Shown: positions 10,137 to 18,901, counted from the stretch's first letter. The stretch: 64,000 bases of DNA from Gilliamella sp. Pra-s52 (GCF_009795805.1 NZ_WTEY01000001.1:406092-470091); one strand, 5' to 3'. Made by a program: numbers and translations. Notes: generated by a model not told the origin, from the letters alone.

Positions 10137-10162
10137 TGTTATGCATAACAGTTACGCGTAAC
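10137..10162. promoter_or_regulatory. Tandem palindromic operators upstream of idnO
   Basis: Two adjoining perfect palindromes, TGTTATGCATAACA (10137-10150) and GTTACGCGTAAC (10151-10162), sit 26 bp upstream of the idnO start. They resemble the GTTAC-N-GTAAC type operators bound by GntR and IdnR in E. coli. Binding by the repressor encoded at 6829-7821 is inferred. Confidence 0.7.
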
Positions 10163-10322
10163 AATATTATGGAAAAGTAAAAAAAGAAAGCCAACAATGC
10201 GTTATTTACCATGAAAATGTTAATTCTGTGATCAATATCAAATATTATGATTTACCCGTTTTTAGGCTTGTTTAATAAAATTTTTTAATAAGTTAATACT
10301 AAACATCCCCCCTTAATTTATA

Positions 10323-10328
10323 TATAAT
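10323..10328 (+). promoter_or_regulatory. Probable -10 box of purH
   Basis: TATAAT followed by GCGACT lies 45 bp before the purH ATG. No convincing -35 hexamer is visible, and I see no PurR-type operator nearby. It is the best -10 candidate in the 240-bp gap. Confidence 0.4.
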
Positions 10329-10373
10329 GCGACTCAATAATTTGAATTTTAATATCAACTTCGGAGCCCCCTC

Positions 10374-11966
10374 ATGCAGCAGTTTCGCCCCATTCGCCGT
10401 GCTTTACTTAGTGTATCCGACAAAACCGGTATTTTAGAATTTGCCAAAGCCCTATCTGAACGAAATGTAGAACTTCTTTCAACAGGGGGAACTGCAAAGC
10501 TACTTATGGACAACCAAATACCTGTAACTGAAGTGTCAGACTACACAGGCTTTCCTGAAATGATGGATGGGCGAGTCAAAACACTACACCCCAAAATTCA
10601 TGGTGCTATTTTAGGAAGACGAGGTGTTGATGATGATATTATGCAACAACACCAAATTGCACCGATTGATATGGTGGTTGTCAACCTTTACCCATTTGCT
10701 AAAACGGTTGCCAAACCCAACTGCACATTAGAAGACGCCGTTGAAAATATCGATATTGGCGGTCCAACTATGGTGCGCTCTGCCGCTAAAAATCATAAAG
10801 ATGTTGCTATTGTGGTTGATTGTGGTGATTATGAAAATATCATTAATATGATGGATAATAACCAAAACGCCCTTTCTTTTGAATATCGCTTCAACCTTGC
10901 CATTAAAGCCTTTGAACACACCGCCAAATACGACGGCATGATTGCCAACTATTTTGGGCAACAAGTACCACCGTATATGGGCGAAACCGACAAACCAGCA
11001 GGTCAATTTCCACGCACATTAAATCTCCAATTTATAAAAAAACAGAACATGCGCTATGGTGAAAACAGCCACCAACAAGCGGCTTTTTATATTGAAGAAA
11101 GCGTTAAGGAAGCATCGATTGCAACGGCAAGACAACTGCAAGGTAAAGCACTATCTTATAACAACATTGCCGACACCGACGCTGCGCTTGAATGCGTAAA
11201 ATCATTTGAACAGCCTGCTTGCGTGATCGTCAAACACGCCAACCCTTGTGGTGTTGCGGTTAGTGACAATATCCTAAACGCCTATTTAAATGCCTATAAA
11301 ACCGATCCGACATCAGCTTTTGGGGGCATTATTGCCTTTAACCGCCCATTAGATGCGGCAACGGCTCAAGCTATTGTTCAACAACAATTTGTTGAAGTCA
11401 TCATTGCCCCAATAGTCAATCAAGATGCATTAGCTATTATTGAAGCGAAAAAAAATGTACGAGTACTGGAATGTGGCGAATGGTCAACGCCTGCGACAGT
11501 CAGCCTAGACTTTAAGCGTGTTAATGGTGGTTTATTAGTGCAAGATCGTGATTTAGGCATGGTATCGCCAAACGAACTTACCGTTGTCACCAAACGCAAA
11601 CCAACAGAGCAAGAACTGTCTGATGCTTTATTTTGTTGGAAAGTGGCTAAATTTGTTAAATCCAATGCCATTGTTTATGCCAAAAACAACATGACAATTG
11701 GTATTGGCGCAGGACAGATGAGCCGAGTTTATTCCGCCAAAATCGCTGGAATCAAAGCGCAAGACGAAAACCTAGAAGTAGCGGGTTCTGTCGTTGCTTC
11801 AGATGCGTTTTTCCCATTTCGAGACGGAGTTGATGCGGCAGCAGCTGCAGGGGTAACGTGTGTAATTCAGCCCGGTGGCTCGATTCGTGATGACGAAGTG
11901 ATTCAAGCTGCAAATGAACACAATATTGCAATGATATTTACAAATATGCGTCATTTTAGACATTAA
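10374..11966 (+). CDS. purH: Bifunctional AICAR transformylase / IMP cyclohydrolase
   Basis: Catalyses the last two steps of de novo IMP synthesis. The 530 residues match the family length. The N-terminal cyclohydrolase domain shows [26 protein letters not shown] and [19 protein letters not shown]. The transformylase domain carries the catalytic KHANPCG motif and ends in the conserved [10 protein letters not shown] and MRHFRH. A GGAG ribosome-binding site precedes the ATG. purD follows 96 bp downstream, the usual purHD pairing. Confidence 0.98.
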   Translation: MQQFRPIRRALLSVSDKTGILEFAKALSERNVELLSTGGTAKLLMDNQIPVTEVSDYTGFPEMMDGRVKTLHPKIHGAILGRRGVDDDIMQQHQIAPIDMVVVNLYPFAKTVAKPNCTLEDAVENIDIGGPTMVRSAAKNHKDVAIVVDCGDYENIINMMDNNQNALSFEYRFNLAIKAFEHTAKYDGMIANYFGQQVPPYMGETDKPAGQFPRTLNLQFIKKQNMRYGENSHQQAAFYIEESVKEASIATARQLQGKALSYNNIADTDAALECVKSFEQPACVIVKHANPCGVAVSDNILNAYLNAYKTDPTSAFGGIIAFNRPLDAATAQAIVQQQFVEVIIAPIVNQDALAIIEAKKNVRVLECGEWSTPATVSLDFKRVNGGLLVQDRDLGMVSPNELTVVTKRKPTEQELSDALFCWKVAKFVKSNAIVYAKNNMTIGIGAGQMSRVYSAKIAGIKAQDENLEVAGSVVASDAFFPFRDGVDAAAAAGVTCVIQPGGSIRDDEVIQAANEHNIAMIFTNMRHFRH

Positions 11967-12062
11967 TTTTGATATGAATAATATGGCGACTTTGCTTATT
12001 ATTAAAAATAAATTACCTATATTTATCTTTTTATTAAAAAAGACATTGTTAAAGGATCTTTT

Positions 12063-13361
12063 ATGAAAGTTTTAGTCATTGGTAATGGTGGGCGCGAACA
12101 TGCGCTTGCTTGGAAAATTGCACAATCACCACGAGTATCTAAAGTCTTTGTTGCACCAGGTAATGCAGGTACTTCACTAGAGCCTAGCTTAGAAAATATC
12201 AACATCAAAGCGACCGACGTCGGTGGACTGCTTAGTTTTGCTCAGCAAGAACAAATTGATTTAACGATAGTTGGCCCCGAAGCCCCGTTAGTGATTGGCA
12301 TTGTTGATAGCTTTCAAAAAGCAGGATTAAAAATCTTTGGCCCAACCAAAGCAGCTGCACAACTTGAAGGATCAAAAGCCTTTACTAAAGACTTCTTAGC
12401 TCGCCACAATATCCCCACAGCCGAATATCAAAACTTTACCGAAGTTGCTCCAGCTATTAACTATATCCGTGAAAAAGGCGTCCCAATTGTCATTAAAGCC
12501 GACGGCCTAGCGGCTGGTAAAGGAGTGATTGTTGCCATGACCCTAAAAGAAGCCGAAGATGCCGTACATGACATGTTAGCAGGCAACGCCTTTGGCGATG
12601 CAGGGCACCGCGTTGTGATTGAAGAATTTTTAGACGGTGAAGAAGCCAGCTTTATTGTCATGGTTGATGGCAAACATGTCGAGCCAATGGCAACTAGCCA
12701 AGACCATAAACGTGTTGGCGACGGCGATACAGGTTTAAACACGGGGGGAATGGGCGCGTATTCGCCAGCTCCTGTTGTAACTGATGCGGTTTTTGCAAAG
12801 GTAATGGATAAGATCATCTACCCAACCGTTAACGGTATGGCGCAAGAAGGCAATGTCTATGTTGGCTTTTTATATGCTGGCTTAATGATTGACAAAGATG
12901 GCAACCCCAAAGTTATTGAATTCAACTGCCGATTTGGCGATCCTGAAACACAACCAATTATGATGCGAATGCAATCCGATCTGGTCGAACTCTGCCTTGC
13001 GGCAGTGGATGGCAAATTAGATACCGTCAAATCAAAATGGGATCCAAGACCTGCATTAGGCGTGGTGCTTGCCGCTGGTGGTTACCCAGGCAAATATAAT
13101 ACCAAAGATGTCATCCTTGGATTGCCTGCCGAATCAACCGAAGATTGCAAAATCTTTCATGCGGGTACTAGTTTAGAAAAAGGGCGTGTTCACACTAATG
13201 GCGGGCGAGTATTGTGCATAACCGCACTTGGTAACACGGTACTTGAAGCCCAACAACGGGCTTATCAACAAGCCAAAGACATCTATTGGCATGGTTGTTT
13301 TTATCGGCATGATATAGGTTACCGTGCGATTGAGCGAGAGCAAAACGGCCATAAATCTTAA
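12063..13361 (+). CDS. purD: Phosphoribosylamine-glycine ligase
   Basis: Second step of purine synthesis: joins glycine to phosphoribosylamine with ATP. The 432 residues show the N-domain GNGGREHALAWK, the ATP-grasp segments KADGLAAGKGV and EEFLDGEEASF, and the metal-binding IEFNCRFGDPETQ. The last roughly 105 codons, from base 13044, are repeated twice downstream (15175 and 17350). Its C-terminus (EREQNGHKS) therefore matches the second copy and differs from the third (EREQNK). The third copy may be the ancestral end, so this gene is likely a recombinant that remains complete and functional. Confidence 0.97.
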   Translation: MKVLVIGNGGREHALAWKIAQSPRVSKVFVAPGNAGTSLEPSLENINIKATDVGGLLSFAQQEQIDLTIVGPEAPLVIGIVDSFQKAGLKIFGPTKAAAQLEGSKAFTKDFLARHNIPTAEYQNFTEVAPAINYIREKGVPIVIKADGLAAGKGVIVAMTLKEAEDAVHDMLAGNAFGDAGHRVVIEEFLDGEEASFIVMVDGKHVEPMATSQDHKRVGDGDTGLNTGGMGAYSPAPVVTDAVFAKVMDKIIYPTVNGMAQEGNVYVGFLYAGLMIDKDGNPKVIEFNCRFGDPETQPIMMRMQSDLVELCLAAVDGKLDTVKSKWDPRPALGVVLAAGGYPGKYNTKDVILGLPAESTEDCKIFHAGTSLEKGRVHTNGGRVLCITALGNTVLEAQQRAYQQAKDIYWHGCFYRHDIGYRAIEREQNGHKS

Positions 13362-13474
13362 TTTCTAAAGTTAATTATGGCGTTTAATGACGCCATAGTA
13401 GGTATGAACGAACAATTAACGCAATGCTCATCAATTCTTATTAAATTTTTAAATAAAAGAATGGGAGAAGGGAA

Positions 13475-14740
13475 GTGAACAAATTATTAGCAGTGTTGGG
13501 CGATGATACGACAACTGGTGGTAAAGTAATTTCCGCATCAAATGGAGGGTTTTCTCAAGGTCAAGGCATTGCATGCTTAGGCGATTACGCAAGTTGTCCT
13601 AAATGTACAAAAGGGTATGGTTCCATTATTGAAGGAACATATGATTGTATTGTAGATGTCCAATAGGCGATAATCGAATTATCGCCACTAAAAGCTTTGC
13701 TTATGTTAATGTTGCAATCCATTCATCAGCGAAAAGCTCAAGTTTTAAAATACCTAGCCCTTCAGAAACCTCATTACCTATCTTTCAAAACCTGATGTAT
13801 ACGCAAAGTGACTCACCACTTGAAATGAGTGATGATACTTCAAAAATTCGATTGGATGCCAAGCGCTTAATGGATTGCACCCACGAACTATGCGAAAAAC
13901 ACCTTTATTATAACGAAATAAAACAATCTTTTATTGATGATGTTGATACATATGCCATGAATATTGTCAATAAAGTTGAAAGTGGAGAAATGAGTTATGA
14001 GGAAGGCGCAAAGAAAATAAAGACTGAAGAAAATAATTTATTAGAGCAAAGTTTTATATGGTTGAAAAATGGTTTGTCTATTTTTGGTGGTGTAGGAATG
14101 ATTCAAACTAGGAGTAGCACTTTGTTCTGTGTGGTCATGTCTTATTGGTGCCCCTATGATAGCGCATGGAGTAAATGGAATATATGAAGGAGGAGCTGGC
14201 ATTGTTAATGGTGTTATGAACGAGATTGATGGCGGCAACAGAAGTATGGAAGTTGATGGGCCTTTAAGAGGTTGGTATAAAGATGCTACCGAGTCTTTAG
14301 GTTTTGATTCTTCAATAGGTGATATTGCTTATGATAGTTTAGATTTAAGTATGTCAGTAGGGGCTAAGTTGAAATTAGTGCCGAAACTGAATAAGTTTGG
14401 TGATCCGAGATTTAAATTATTTAAATATGGTCGCAGTAATTTAGAAAATGCTTACAAACAAATGAGTAAGAAATTATTAACTTTTGAAATAGGTAGTGAT
14501 CTATTATCTTTTTATCAGCTGCGTGAAAAATTAAAAAAAGCTTTTGTACTTAATAAAGATACCAACCAAGTGAGCATGGTTGTTAAAGAGCCAGAAACAA
14601 TTATTAATACAGGACAAATTGTTGAGAATTGTTCATTGATAATCACAATAGGTAATGATGATGCACCAGATTATTATAGCTGTGAAAGTAGTGATGGTTC
14701 AACATATAGAAAAGATAGAGACGGTAATATTATAAAATAA
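13475..14740 (+). pseudogene. PAAR-headed effector gene, unit 1, frameshifted
   Basis: Damaged copy of the gene at 15605-16915. It starts at GTG 13475 behind GGGAGAAGG and reads the first part of the PAAR domain. A 43-bp stretch present in the sister copy (15789-15831) is then missing, apparently by recombination between two GATG tetramers, and a TAG follows at once. Further on, a +1 insertion near 14118 and a 3-bp loss near 14133 shift the frame again. The net loss is 45 bp, so the tail returns to the original frame. No single reading frame covers the protein. The C-terminal segment (about 14400-14550) differs from the sister copy more than its flanks do. Confidence 0.9.
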
Positions 14741-14750
14741 GGAGATTTGC

Positions 14751-15062
14751 ATGGCTATTAAAATGTGGGTTAGCTATTATTTTTTTGCTATTGTTGGGTG
14801 TTTTATTCGGCGCTATTTCTCGGGATATATTGCAATGGACTATGAAAATGATAAGACTTTAAATTGTAAACGACGTTTAGCTCTTTTTTATTTTTATTTT
14901 ATTTTTTTATATAGCCTGTTTATGATAAGTCAGCCAGGAGAAGGGCTTTTTTTAGAACTTGTTTTTTTCTGGTCAGCTGTTTTTATTTTTATATTGTATG
15001 TATTTTTTATTAGCTTTCTTGAAACACCACGTAGATACATAAAAAGGAAAAAATGGAAATGA
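14751..15062 (+). CDS. Small membrane protein, candidate immunity protein, unit 1
   Basis: 103 residues with about three hydrophobic helices (ISYYFFAIVG-like N-terminus, FYFYFIFLYSLFMI, FFWSAVFIFILYVFFISF) and a basic tail (RRYIKRKKWK). It starts 10 bp after the effector stop behind AAGGAG, so the two are probably co-translated. It is nearly identical to the unit-2 protein except at scattered sites and in the loop before the last helix (GLFLELV against GFFSNII). I do not recognise a named family. The immunity role is inferred from position, size and co-variation with the effector. It stays intact although its effector is broken. Confidence 0.75.
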   Translation: MAIKMWVSYYFFAIVGCFIRRYFSGYIAMDYENDKTLNCKRRLALFYFYFIFLYSLFMISQPGEGLFLELVFFWSAVFIFILYVFFISFLETPRRYIKRKKWK

Positions 15063-15174
15063 TTAATTGAAGTTAAATAGAAGCTGTTGATATTTTGTAT
15101 TAATCATATGTCTATTTATATTTTTAGCCATATTATGCAACATGCTAATGTGGCTATACCGACATAATTTCTAG

Positions 15175-15492
15175 CCAAGACCTGCATTAGGTGTGGTGCT
15201 TGTCGCTGGCGGTTACCCAGGCAAATATAATACCAAAGATGTCATCCTTGGATTGTCTGCCGAATCAACCGAAGATTGCAAAATCTTTCATGCGGGTACT
15301 AGTTTAGAAAAAGGGCGTGTTCACACTAATGGCGGGCGAGTATTGTGCATAACCGCACTTGGTAACACGGTACTTGAAGCCCAACAACGGGCTTATCAGC
15401 AAGCCAAAGACATCTATTGGCATGGTTGTTTTTATCGGCATGATATAGGTTACCGTGCGATTGAGCGAGAGCAAAACGGCCATAAATCTTAA
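15175..15492 (+). pseudogene. Duplicated purD 3' fragment, copy 2
   Basis: Repeats purD from codon 328 to the stop, in frame, ending EREQNGHKS like the full gene. It lacks the ATP-binding and N-terminal domains and has no start signal: the first GTG (15193) is an internal Val codon with no ribosome-binding site. It is a by-product of the tandem duplication and a substrate for homologous recombination. Confidence 0.92.
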
Positions 15493-15604
15493 TTTCTAAA
15501 GTTAATTATGGCGTTTAATGACGCCATAATAGGTATGAACGAACAATTAACTCAATGCTCATCAATTCTTATTAAATTTTTAAATAAAAGAATGGGAGAA
15601 GGGA

Positions 15605-16915
15605 GTGAACAAATTATTAGCAGTGTTGGGCGATGATACGACAACTGGTGGTAAAGTAATTTCCGCATCAAATGGAGGGTTTTCTCAAGGTCAAGGCATT
15701 GCATGCTTAGGCGATTACGCAAGTTGTCCTAAATGTACAAAAGGGTACGGTTCCATTATTGAAGGAACATATGATTGTATTGTAGATGGTAAACCGGCTG
15801 CCTATGATGGTTGCATTGTAGCTTGTGGATGTCCAATAGGTGAGAATCGAATTATCGCCACTAAAAGCTTTATTTATGTTAATGTTGCAATCCATTCATC
15901 AGCGAAAAGCTCAAGTTTTAAAATGCCTAGCTCTTCAAAAACCTCATTACCTATTTTTCAAAACCTGATGTATACGCAAAGTGACTCACCACTTGAAATA
16001 AGTGATGATACTTCAAAAATTCGATTGGATGCCAAGCGCTTAATGGATTGCACCCACGAACTATGCGAAAAACACCTTTATTATAACGAAATAAAACAAT
16101 CTTTTATTGATGATGTTGATACATATGCCATGAATATTGTCAATAAAGTTGAAAGTGGAGAAATGAGTTATGAGGAAGGCGCAAAGAAAATAAAGACTGA
16201 AGAAAATAATTTATGGAAACAAAGTTTTATATGGTCGAAAAATGGTTTGTCTATTTTTGGTGGTGTAGGAATGATTCAAACTGGGGTAGCACTTTGTTCT
16301 GTGGGATTGTCATGTCTTATTGGTGCCCCTATGATAGCGCATGGAGGAAATGGAATATATGAAGGAGGAGCTGGCATTGTTAATGGTGTTATGAACGAGA
16401 TTGATGGCGGCAACAGAAGTATGGAAGTTGATGGGCCTTTAAGAGGTTGGTATAAAGATGCTACCGAGTCTTTAGGTTTTGATTCTTCAATAGGTGATAT
16501 TGCTTATGATAGTTTAGATTTAAGTATGTCAGTAGGGGCTAAGTTGAAATTAGTGCCGAAACTGAATAAGTTTGGTAATCCAATATTTAAATTATTTAAA
16601 TATGGTCGCCGTGATTTAGAAAACGCTTACAAACAAATGAGTAAGAAATTATTAACTGTGGAAATTCTTGGTGATGCTATTTCTCTTAGAGAACTAGCTA
16701 ATCAGTTAAAAAAAGCTTTTATACTTAATAAAGATACCAACCAAGTGAGCATGGTTGTTAAAGAGCCAGAAACAATTATTAATACAGGACAAATTGTTGA
16801 GAATTGTTCATTGATAATCACAATAGGTAATGATGATGCACCAGATTATTATAGCTGTGAAAGTAGTGATGGTTCAACATATAGAAAAGATAGAGACGGT
16901 AATATTATAAAATAA
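15605..16915 (+). CDS. PAAR-domain probable type VI effector, DUF4225-like C-terminus
   Basis: 436-residue protein. Residues 1 to about 85 form a PAAR domain (VLGDDTTTGGKVISAS, GDYASCPKCTKGYGSI, VDGKPAAYDGCIVACGCPIG), the cone that tips the type VI secretion spike. A charged helical region follows (about 115-205). Next comes a glycine-rich hydrophobic segment (FGGVGMIQTGVALCSVG into GAPMIAHGGNGIYEGGAG), then a C-terminal part (LGFDSSIGDIAYDSLDLS, KLFKYGRRDLENAYKQM) resembling the DUF4225 family found on PAAR proteins. The GTG start has GGGAG six bases ahead. No type VI structural genes lie in the window, so it is an orphan effector. The toxic activity is unknown, and the glycine-rich helix could act on membranes (inference). 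Confidence 0.85.
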   Translation: MNKLLAVLGDDTTTGGKVISASNGGFSQGQGIACLGDYASCPKCTKGYGSIIEGTYDCIVDGKPAAYDGCIVACGCPIGENRIIATKSFIYVNVAIHSSAKSSSFKMPSSSKTSLPIFQNLMYTQSDSPLEISDDTSKIRLDAKRLMDCTHELCEKHLYYNEIKQSFIDDVDTYAMNIVNKVESGEMSYEEGAKKIKTEENNLWKQSFIWSKNGLSIFGGVGMIQTGVALCSVGLSCLIGAPMIAHGGNGIYEGGAGIVNGVMNEIDGGNRSMEVDGPLRGWYKDATESLGFDSSIGDIAYDSLDLSMSVGAKLKLVPKLNKFGNPIFKLFKYGRRDLENAYKQMSKKLLTVEILGDAISLRELANQLKKAFILNKDTNQVSMVVKEPETIINTGQIVENCSLIITIGNDDAPDYYSCESSDGSTYRKDRDGNIIK

Positions 16916-16925
16916 GGAGATTTGC

Positions 16926-17237
16926 ATGGCTGTTGAAATATGGGTTAGCTATTATTTTTTTGCTATTGTTGGGTGTTTTATTCGGCGCTATTTTTCGGAA
17001 TATATTGCAATGGACTACAATAATGACAAAACTTTAAATCGTAAACGACGTTTAGCTCTTTTTTATTTTTATTTTATTTCTTTATATAGCCTGTTAATTA
17101 TAAGTCAGCCAGGAGAAGGTTTTTTTTCAAATATTATTTTTTTCTGGTCAGCTGTTTTTATTTTTATATTGTATGTATTTTTTATTAGCTTTCTTGAAAC
17201 ACCACGTAGATACATAAAAAGGAAAAAATGGAAATGA
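16926..17237 (+). CDS. Small membrane protein, candidate immunity protein, unit 2
   Basis: 103 residues, about three membrane helices and a basic C-terminal tail, starting 10 bp after the effector stop behind AAGGAG. It differs from the unit-1 protein mainly near the N-terminus (AVEIW against AIKMW) and in the loop before the last helix (FFSNII against LFLELV). Gene order, coupling and membrane topology are those expected of an immunity protein that blocks a membrane- or periplasm-acting effector. This is inference, because no known immunity family is recognised. Confidence 0.75.
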   Translation: MAVEIWVSYYFFAIVGCFIRRYFSEYIAMDYNNDKTLNRKRRLALFYFYFISLYSLLIISQPGEGFFSNIIFFWSAVFIFILYVFFISFLETPRRYIKRKKWK

Positions 17238-17349
17238 TTAATTGAAGTTAAATAGAAGCTGTTGATATTTTGTATTAATCATATGTCTATTTATATTTTT
17301 AGCCATATTATGCAACATGCTAATGTGGCTATACCGACATAATTTCTAG

Positions 17350-17658
17350 CCAAGACCTGCATTAGGTGTGGTGCTTGCCGCTGGTGGTTACCCAGGCAAA
17401 TATAATACCAAAGATGTCATCCTTGGATTTCCTGCCGAATCAACCGAAGATTGCAAAATCTTCCATGCGGGTACTAGTTTAGAAAAAGGGCGTGTTCACA
17501 CTAATGGCGGGCGAGTATTGTGCATAACCGCACTTGGTAACATGGTACTTGAAGCCCAACAACGGGCTTATCAGCAAGCCAAAGACATCTATTGGCATGG
17601 TTGTTTTTATCAGCATGATATTGGTTACCGTGCGATTGAGCGGGAACAAAACAAATAG
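17350..17658 (+). pseudogene. Duplicated purD 3' fragment, copy 3 (likely ancestral end)
   Basis: Repeats the purD 3' end but diverges after the shared codons and stops as EREQNK, three residues earlier than copies 1 and 2. It is followed by a hairpin and intergenic sequence rather than an effector gene. This suggests it is the original chromosomal purD terminus, pushed downstream when an effector module carrying its own purD end recombined in. It has no start signals and is not expected to be translated. Confidence 0.88.
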
Positions 17659-17663
17659 TGATG

Positions 17664-17694
17664 ATTGGGTGTTTTTTTAAGAAAAACACCCAAT
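17664..17694. terminator. Hairpin after the last purD copy
   Basis: Perfect 13-bp stem (ATTGGGTGTTTTT, loop TTAAG, AAAAACACCCAAT). It lacks a T run on the + side, so it is a weak intrinsic terminator at best, but its place right after the purD stop fits a transcript end. Confidence 0.55.
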
Positions 17695-17700
17695 AAAAAC

Positions 17701-18891
17701 TTTAATAAAATCAATACCTTTCCTCACTGTTTTTTTAGCGGAAAATCAGCTTTTTTGTTTTTGTGAATAGAATAAATTGAGTGCAGAGGTTTCGGACGTT
17801 TTGACTTTTTGTGAACAAAATAGCTACAGTGACAACGTCCGAGTCAGGGAATTAAAGCGAATTCCCTGACAACCCACGCTTTGGCTGCTACGGCTAACCC
17901 TCCGCCGTCGCTCGGTCTTAACGCACCGTTTGTGCAATTACTCGTATCATCCTGATACTCGCCTCTACGAGGCCACCTTCTCTATGCTCAGGTGTTCAAA
18001 TTTGTTCCAGACAAATTTGTCCGACGCCGAAACAAGACAACAACATAACCTTAGGTCTTTTTTGTGAGTTGTTTTTGTGTTAAAAAGCAATGCAAAAACC
18101 CCAAAAAAGTGGTCAGGAAAGGTACTAATTTTATTAAAGTTTTTTCTATCCGTTTTTTTGAATATAAACCTCTCCAAACCCTTTTTTTTACGATAATTTA
18201 AAGTTCAATAAAATCAATACATTAGAAAATAGCTTAAAAAAAGGGTTTTCAAAGTCAAAATTGTTGTTTATCTTTATATAACAAGATTTATCAAATCTTG
18301 AGTTCTACCTTAACGCCGTATAGGCGGTTTAGAAAGATATGCCGAATTGGTTTCTATCTGTCAGTTTCCTTAACGCCGTATAGGCGGTTTAGAAAGTTTG
18401 GTTGACTGGTTAGCTGATTATTACGATCCTTAACGCCGTATAGGCGGTTTAGAAAAAAAGGCGCTAGAGTAACTATAAAATACAACTCCTTAACGCCGTA
18501 TAGGCGGCAATAAAAAATAAAGTTAATCACATAATTAAAAAGCAATCGGCTATGTTATCTGTTTTATTCCGGCGTCAGAATGTGGCAACAACAGAGCGAG
18601 TTTGTGGCGCGCTTGACAAATTTGTCTGGAACAAATTTGAACATCTGAGCATAGCGAAGAAAGCGAATATCAGGATGATACGAGTATTGCCGAAGGCCAC
18701 ATTCTGCAGCCAAAGCGTGGGTTGTCAGGGAATTTGCTTTAATTCCCTGACTCGGACGTGGGCACTGTAGCCATTTTGTTCACCAAAGGTCAAAACGTCA
18801 GAAACCACCGTACCAACCCCATTCTATGCACCAACAAAAAAACATCATTTTGATGAAAAAATTGGTCAGGAAAGGTGTTGATTTTATTGAT
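17701..18891. repeat. Large imperfect inverted repeat around a CRISPR array
   Basis: The left arm (about 17697-18028) and the inverted right arm (about 18600-18893) match in long blocks. These include TCAATAAAATCAA-CCTTTCCT at the tips, GACGTTTTGAC, TGAACAAAAT-GCTACAGTG and ACGTCCGAGTCAGGGAATT. They continue with the inner hairpin AATTCCCTGAC, CCCACGCTTTGGCTGC, ACTCGTATCATCCTGATA and TTCAAATTTGTTCCAGAC. The left arm has about 55 extra bases. The tip motif also occurs inverted at 18111-18139 and again at 18204-18220, so the region can be read as two opposed elements of about 440 and 690 bp, the second enclosing the CRISPR array. The arms look richer in GC than the flanks. No convincing gene is present. 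Confidence 0.8.
18308..18515 (+). CRISPR. Four-repeat mini CRISPR array, type I-F-like repeat
   Basis: Repeats start at 18308, 18368, 18428 and 18488, each 28 bp, with exactly 60-bp spacing and so 32-bp spacers. Three repeats are identical. The fourth keeps the core TTAACGCCGTATAGGCGG and then degenerates, marking the leader-distal end. The repeat contains the short stem CGCC-GTATA-GGCG and ends AGAAA, matching the 28-bp type I-F consensus cut by Cas6f (Csy4). The three spacers are unrelated to each other and I find no match to them in this window. No cas gene is present. The AT-rich stretch before 18308 would be the leader. Confidence 0.93.
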
Positions 18892-18901
18892 GTTTTTTCT
18901 T

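Larger units (their letters stand above)
13044..17653 (+). repeat. Tandem array anchored on the purD 3' end
   Basis: Unit 1 spans 13044-15174 (2131 bp) and unit 2 spans 15175-17349 (2175 bp). A third partial copy holding only the purD 3' end spans 17350 to about 17653. Each full unit holds the last 318 bp of purD, a 113-bp spacer, a PAAR-effector gene, a small membrane-protein gene and a spacer with a hairpin. Copies 2 and 3 begin at the same base of purD with the same preceding sequence (AATTTCTAG), so unit 2 probably arose by duplication of unit 1 rather than by an independent insertion. The length difference of 44 bp is almost all the 45 bp missing from the unit-1 effector. Confidence 0.93.

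Noticed and set aside
15125..15156. Hairpin TAGCCATATTA/TAATGTGGCTA after the immunity-like gene (also 17300-17331) as a terminator
   Set aside because: No T run follows on either strand. It may be structural or a recombination feature, but I cannot support a terminator.
15193..15492. Possible separate small protein starting at a GTG
   Set aside because: It is the duplicated purD C-terminus in the purD frame, without a ribosome-binding site.
18552..18770. 72-codon frame in the right arm, and a 70-codon frame in the left arm (17965-18177)
   Set aside because: They share DKFVWNKFEHLSI only because the arms are inverted copies. They have no start signals and the arms pair as repeats, so coding is unlikely.
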